From Metellina segmentata (taxonomy: Eukaryota; Arthropoda; Arachnida; Araneae; Tetragnathidae), in assembly GCA_947359465.1 (NCBI GenBank), contig OX375878.1, positions 84,361,627 through 84,425,626 on the forward strand: 64,000 bases of DNA. Reading direction: 5' to 3'. A program made the translations under genes and the position numbers. Within the stretch, counting starts at the first letter, position 1. Each line of letters starts with the position of its first letter. The notes below the pieces were generated by a model that saw nothing but the letters and a program-made list of their open reading frames with translations, did not search any database and was not told the DNA's origin. Shown here in pieces: positions 58,501 through 64,000 of this stretch.

Positions 58501-58829
58501 ACCAGAATTCACGATCACTCTCCCAACTTTTTCGTGGGTAAAGAAAGATAAGTGAAGCGTATAACCACTATAGAATGTTGCTCTTGTCAGATCCTGCTCA
58601 TGTGGCAAAAATATTCATTTTTACCCCAGAATTTTCCTTTCAGCAAAAAAAAAAAACGCCGCAATTCAGAAAGGATAAAAATAGAAGCAAAGAAAAATTT
58701 CAAAAGTTCACTGTCCCTCTCATAGAAAAAATCTCGCTTCCCATTTACACATTCGCGTGTTGAAGTTGAAAGCTGTGATAAATGGTATTATACTGGATAA
58801 GCTAGCACTGAATTCTTTTAAATAATCGA
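55561..58829. other. unannotated, about 3.3 kb
   Basis: AT-rich DNA without recognised genes, RNAs or mobile elements. Short frames at 56103, 57713 and 58575 lack known motifs. Confidence 0.6.
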
Positions 58830-59060
58830 ATGAGGCGCAGCGCCATCTATCGGCCGCTGCAGATTCACGGGGAAAGATGCGGACAGAATCTCCACAGTTC
58901 TCGCTTACTCTCTGTCGAAGATGAACCTGCGGATCTGCCTTTAGTGCTTTACTCCCTGTCCGGACGAAAATATCCTTTAACAAATATTTTGATCCCATAG
59001 TTTTTAGTGTCAACCGGTGGAATTCACTTTGCATTTTTGATCGTGTGTCAAGTGAAAGTT
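58830..59060. other. GC/CpG-rich segment with CTCF-like motif
   Basis: A local rise in G+C and CpG, including GGCGCAGCGCCATCTATCGG at 58834-58853. Its reverse complement contains ATAGATGGCGC, close to the insect CTCF core. The 104-codon minus frame at 58720-59034 crosses it but matches nothing I know. It may be a regulatory or first-exon region. Confidence 0.35.
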
Positions 59061-62000
59061 ATGTGAACATGAGCTTGCATTTTCGCTGTTCCCTACGATG
59101 TGCAATGTTTAAGATCGGATACTTTAGTACTTAGATTAGGTTGGTGACGAACAGTGACAAAGGATATTAGTTTCTATAGAGAGCATTGTGTCAGTTTATC
59201 ATTGGAATAGTATTATAGCCTCTTAAATACATTTGTTTTGATACTAATTCCTTATTCGATTTTCGTAATAGCTTTGGTGTATTTTTGGAGAGTCACTAAT
59301 TTTGGATGTCAGTTAGGTTTAAAAACATTAATGACAGATTTTAATTTCTTACTTTTGAAGAATTTACATTGAAATAGAGAATTTATAGACCAATACAGGA
59401 ACAGTAAAATTTATCTTATTTGAGTATGTAGTAGGTTTATTTAATTCCATGTAAAATTGTCTGTAACTGAAAATCTTAGATTAAATTGTATGAACTATAC
59501 TCCTTATAAAAGTTAACACTAATGCTTATTATTTTAATGACATAAATTTAAAGTACATGTTTCCTGAAGTAACTTAAGGTTTTCTGAGTTAATTTTTAAA
59601 GTAGTTCACTAAAATTTTCCAAGAATAAAACTTTTTTCTTTCATATTGATTAATGCTAATTTGCTGATTGTTTTTACCTCCGAAGCTCTAAAATTAATTC
59701 TAAGAAATTATTATTTATTAATCAAATTACTTTTTCTCAATACAATTACATTATAAATATGAAATGCGTAATAAGAATGTATTTTTATAACTTCAATGTT
59801 TGCTATCACTCCCAGATGAGTTTCGTTTCGTCAACTTTCATCGTTTCTCAGAGTAGTATTTTTAAGAAAATTACTTTTTAAATGAGGTTTATAAGAAAAA
59901 TAGATATAGGTAAGGAATTATGCAAATTAAATTCTGACAGAGATTAAAACTGCTTAATCAGAAAATTGTAAGAGAGAACAATTCGTATTTCACAGTCGTG
60001 AAAATTATTTTTATATTTTAATACTAAGTTCCTGATTACACTGAATAATTAAGGAAGCATTCTTATATACTTAAATCTATCTCTATGCATATTTATTTAT
60101 TTCCAAAATTGATAAATTTATTTTTGTGCGTTTTGTGTTGATTTCAACAAATGTTTATACTGACACTCTTCTATTTACAATCTAGTATTTGTCCGAATGA
60201 TAATTTAAAAACATAAACTGGAATGTTTTTAAGGATAAGCTACATTTCTTTTTATGGAATGAAATACATACAGCCATAAAAGTAATGGAACGTACCATGC
60301 GTAGCATTTTAAATGGATCGGTCCCTTGACACACTGTAAAAAGACCTAGAAATATTTCGTACGTGATGTAATAAATAGTAGATTTATGAGTTTTGAGTAT
60401 GGGGAATGTTAGAGGCGATTTCAAATTTCACATAGGGATTATTACAAAAGTAAACAAATATTTCACCCTAAATACATTTTTGTTGTTGATTAAACTATAT
60501 GGAAGTTTTTCAATGTGTATTCACAACCCGGTAAGAGGTTTATGATCGTGTAATAAGTTGCGATTATATCTCTTGGAATAAATTGGCAAAGAAAATAAAG
60601 TTATCCTTTCGAAGATTATTCGAACATTTTGGATCGAATTATGCATGGAAACTAGTCTGATTAAACTAAGATCGTTTGCTTTTGCTGCAAATTTATACAT
60701 TGTTGATATGTCGTACTTGGAATTTTTAAAGAGTTTCTTTATAACCAAACATTGGCTTCACTTGCTAATTAAAAGCGTAACTACCACTGAAATTAAACTA
60801 TAAAATAAATTTTATTTCGAAACCAAACTCCAAGAAGAAAACTTTGTGAAAGAGGACTCATTATGTGCATTTACTAAAAGTCTGCCTTGAAGAATGCATT
60901 TGGAAATGAATTGACTATATGTAGATGATAGGTTTCTCCTAATATCCTTCTCTATGGGAAACCGAAGCTCCAACGTGGCCCAGTGCCTTTCTAACAAAAG
61001 ATCGAAAGCTTTTCCTGCATACAGGTAAGATTTAATTTGGAAGTGTTAAATTCGCTATGTTTGACTGTAGTAGATTTATAAATTGATTTCAGATTAGTAT
61101 TATGCCGTTGTTTTGTTAAAATGGAGTAATTGATGTTTATTGAGCTGTATTGCAATCTATGACCGTAATAATGAGCAACAGTGATGGCACTGTACAGAGG
61201 CTGAAGTTATTTTCCTAACGAAATCTATCAATACCAAATGCTCACAGACAACAACAATGCGTGTTTATTTGTCATCCATTCGTAAAATATATCAGTAATA
61301 CAAAAGTTTATTTGATGAAAGTGTTTTACTAATACTTGCATGTGTGCTATGTTTAATTATACAACAGAAATAGATCTAAATGGAGAGTGTATCAACGCTA
61401 AAAGAGAAATTTATTTCTACTGTATTCCATCAAACAGGAATAAACATAAAACATTTTGAAATAACCTACGAATCGCACTCAAGATATGGCGAGTGTACTG
61501 AATTTATACATCCTCATTATACGGTAATGGGTTATCAAGACAATACAGGATGGGAGAGTTTACTAATTTCTTCTACTTATTGCTCTTCTAATATGCCATT
61601 TTTCAATTGATATGTGATTGGTTGATTTTTTTTATAAAATACAACTGTTGAAGCTTGTGCATGCACAATACCAAGAGCAAGTCGTTGCGGTTATTCACAT
61701 TCTCTCGTTAATTATTATATCCAATAAAAAGTATGTAGTAACAAAAATTGAATGCTACTGAGCGTTTAAAGTTATGCTGAATATTTTAAAAAGAGTCGTT
61801 TTTAAATGGGGAAAATTTAAAAGATTAAACTATTTGCTCATGCCAATCAGGGCTAGATAATCCTGAAATTTATTGTATCTATCTTTATACACACTCTCTG
61901 TACCAAATAATTCCTTCCTATACTCACTGAGCTAATTGAAGCATTCTGAGTTCAGAAAGCAACATTATGTGATGTATTGTACATAAACATATAAAAAGAA

Positions 62001-63467
62001 ATGATCATCATATCTAAAGGATTTTTTGGTATTGCAGAATTACATCAGAAAGGTCATAAAGTAAAAGTTGTAGAGTCAATCTGAGGTCGTTACATATCAA
62101 TGCCTTTGCGTCAAATGGAGTCCTTATATTATCCTATGGGAAAATAAGCTAAACTGTAAAATGGCGCACCGCTGTCTTTGTGTAATGGCTTAGGAGTCCT
62201 CACTTACGACAGGTAGTTTGACAGCACAGTTACGTGCAGGTGATATGACCACCTGTTTTACCTTTCATATTAAAAGTCGCAGGCTGGCATGAGGAATTAC
62301 AGCTACACGCGGATTGCAGCACATCGATAAATCCATCTCAAAATTAGTAGTTACAATTTATGAGTATTAATTTGACGAGTTCAGTATATTCATGGCAACT
62401 TGTTTTCTAGAGCTGAATAAACAATTTATGTATCGAGAAAGACTTGCGTCTAAGACGACGTTACACTGTTTAGATGCGTTCTTTTTAATATCACGAATTT
62501 CATAAAGTTATTGCTATATACTGACATTAATCGCTTTTCAAGTTATTTTGCTAATCTGCTTAGAATTCTCTAGTCATGAGAAACGTTCATAATGTTGGGT
62601 ATATATTGTATCTTATTTGGCAACAAAAGAAGAATTCATTTAGTTTAAGGCACAATCATCTACAGAATAAAATACTTCGTAATTAACTATCCAGAATTTA
62701 CCAAACGTGCTTCCCGTCTTTTACGAAACTCCATTTTAAAAATAAGGATCAAATAAAGACAAAAACTTAAGCTACATTTGTAATCGTCATAAGCTGAAAG
62801 TGACAGCACCTAAAAATCGGATTAATAAATCGTATTTTTTCAATTTTGTCTAAACTTATTCTGTGTACACTCAACAATTTTTTTGTATTGATGGCCCTTC
62901 ACAATATTAACATGTGTGGTTTTCGATTTAACTGCTATGTGAATTTGTTTTCTCCCATCATTCGCTAATACCCAATTTCAAACTTCTGCAGATTATTTTA
63001 ATACCATGTTCTTTTACTGGTCAGGGCCTCATAGTGTATCTAACATCAAAGAGAAACGGTTTAATTTCATCTATTTTGGACATAGATTGGCTAAAGATGA
63101 TTTTTTAGAACAATGTATTCAATGTGAAACTGTGCCGATACGTCTTTCCACGGAAATAATTTGAGCAAATATTTTATATTGCAAATTTGCCTTTCAAAAT
63201 TTTCTGGGTTTTTGTACATTTGTGAATTTTTTTTAAACTTTTTCAAGAACATTTAAGTCTTTTAAAACTGAAATCCGCAAAGGTTACTACCCATTACCCC
63301 TAAACACTCCCTGGGAACATTGTTGGTAAAAAAATGTGCTTCCCTAAATCAGCTGCATATATGAATTCCAGCATATCAGAAAGCCAGTAAAACTATGGGG
63401 TCCATATCCTCATGTCTGCAGCTATGAGCATTCATGCTTCAGCCACGTGAGTACTCTCCACCTTAAC
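59061..63467. other. unannotated, about 4.4 kb
   Basis: No recognised gene, RNA or mobile element. Frames at 60182, 60521, 60812 and 61380 are short with no known domain. Confidence 0.6.
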
Positions 63468-63629
63468 GGCCCGTTTACGATTCTCCTTATGTCCGTATGC
63501 GTCGAACCAATGATAGAGGAGAACCACGTGATTGACAGATGGGCGGGATTACGCAGACCCTATCTGTAGCTTCGTATGCGTTAAGTCGGAGCCTACGCAT
63601 ACGGACATACGGAGAATCGTAAACAGGCC
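63468..63629. mobile_element. 162-bp MITE with roughly 36-bp inverted ends
   Basis: The left end GGCCCGTTTACGATTCTCC at 63468 pairs with the reverse complement of the right end, GGCCTGTTTACGATTCTCC, ending at 63629. Similarity extends inward to TATGTCCGTATGCGT with about two mismatches. The start GGCC resembles the Harbinger-type element at 26429. The flanks are TTAAC on the left and TTTAGG on the right, so the target duplication is not clear. Confidence 0.8.
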
Positions 63630-63663
63630 TTTAGGCATGCTTTCCCAAGCGAATACATTACCA

Positions 63664-64000
63664 CTAACATATCTGTCCTTTTCGTTGACTTGAGAGGGAT
63701 GATATCAGGACCCAGAATCTTTCCCAGTGAATGAAAATGCATCTCGAATCACTTTGAATAGACACTTTGAACTCCTCCATGGATAGTATAGACCTATATT
63801 GATATTGTCTTCCCCAGTTGACGAATTTAAATGTCCCCTTCTGTGACAGGACGTATGAGACTTGCATTCTACCGTTCAAGCTGTAGTTACAATGGACCCA
63901 GAATCTTTCCCAATGAATGAAAATGCATCTCGAATCACTTTGAATAGACACTTTGAACTCCTCCATGGATAGTATAGACCTATATTGATATTGTCTTCCC
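63664..64000 (-). repeat. 186-bp tandem repeat with an open frame, cut by the window edge
   Basis: The landmark GGACCCAGAATC occurs at 63708 and 63894. The roughly 107 bp that can be compared differ at a single base. Because 186 is 62 codons, one minus-strand frame repeats without stops from the window edge (64000) to 63664, beginning MEEFKVSIQSDSRCIFIHWE in each copy. The repeated 62-residue unit has no known domain. It could be a young satellite that happens to stay open, or the end of a repeat-containing coding region. The frame closes just after the second copy decays. Confidence 0.85.

Overview
The window looks like gene-poor nuclear DNA from a eukaryote, most likely an arthropod and probably a chelicerate such as a spider. 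The base is strongly AT-rich. There are no operons, ribosome-binding sites or long open frames. Instead there are tRNA-derived SINEs, Tc1/mariner relics, Harbinger-type and hAT-type MITEs, non-autonomous Helitrons, microsatellites and many local tandem arrays. The spider assignment rests on the look of the SINEs from memory and was not searched. I could not recognise a host protein-coding exon with confidence, nor a functional tRNA or rRNA gene. Most of the window is probably intergenic or a very long intron.

Layout. 1-1140 is a 228-bp higher-order satellite. 2.3-5.1 kb holds a complete SINE, a dead Tc1 transposase, a perfect AT-rich hairpin and an old SINE. 7.3-10.9 kb has SINE fragments and a Helitron-related repeat. 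10.9-19.3 kb is almost empty apart from two SINE fragments. 19.3-21.3 kb has a second Helitron family and a SINE. 23.2-25.9 kb is a two-copy duplication followed by a 104-bp minisatellite with higher-order structure. 26.4-27.1 kb has a Harbinger-type MITE beside its own paralogous empty site. 27.6-30.5 kb is a SINE cluster with two nested insertions. 31.1-31.7 kb is a second dead Tc1-like transposase. 35.5-38.5 kb is a three-copy repeat split by a MITE and a hAT-like element. 39-46.6 kb has SINEs, Tc1 and LINE scraps, a long TA microsatellite and a roughly 225-bp satellite. 47.1-48.8 kb holds two tandem duplications. 49.75-51.3 kb is a Helitron with clear termini and a hairpin cluster. 52.9-55.6 kb has two more local arrays. 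55.6-63.4 kb is mostly unannotated. 63.5-64 kb has a small MITE and the start of a 186-bp repeat whose reading frame stays open to the window edge.

How the parts relate. Two SINE groups (called A and B here) carry different tRNA-like heads but share one body and tail. Two A copies have perfect 13-bp target duplications and identical conceptual translations over 67 codons, so the family was active recently. A 44-bp tail-only copy with its own 13-bp duplication points to LINE-type target-primed integration with 5' truncation. None of the mobile elements seen here encodes an intact enzyme, so all would depend on machinery elsewhere. I found no clear new protein-coding system. The observations most worth checking are the Helitron with internal satellite and hairpin array, the MITE with its empty site, the micro-SINE, the higher-order minisatellites and the in-frame 186-bp repeat at the right edge.
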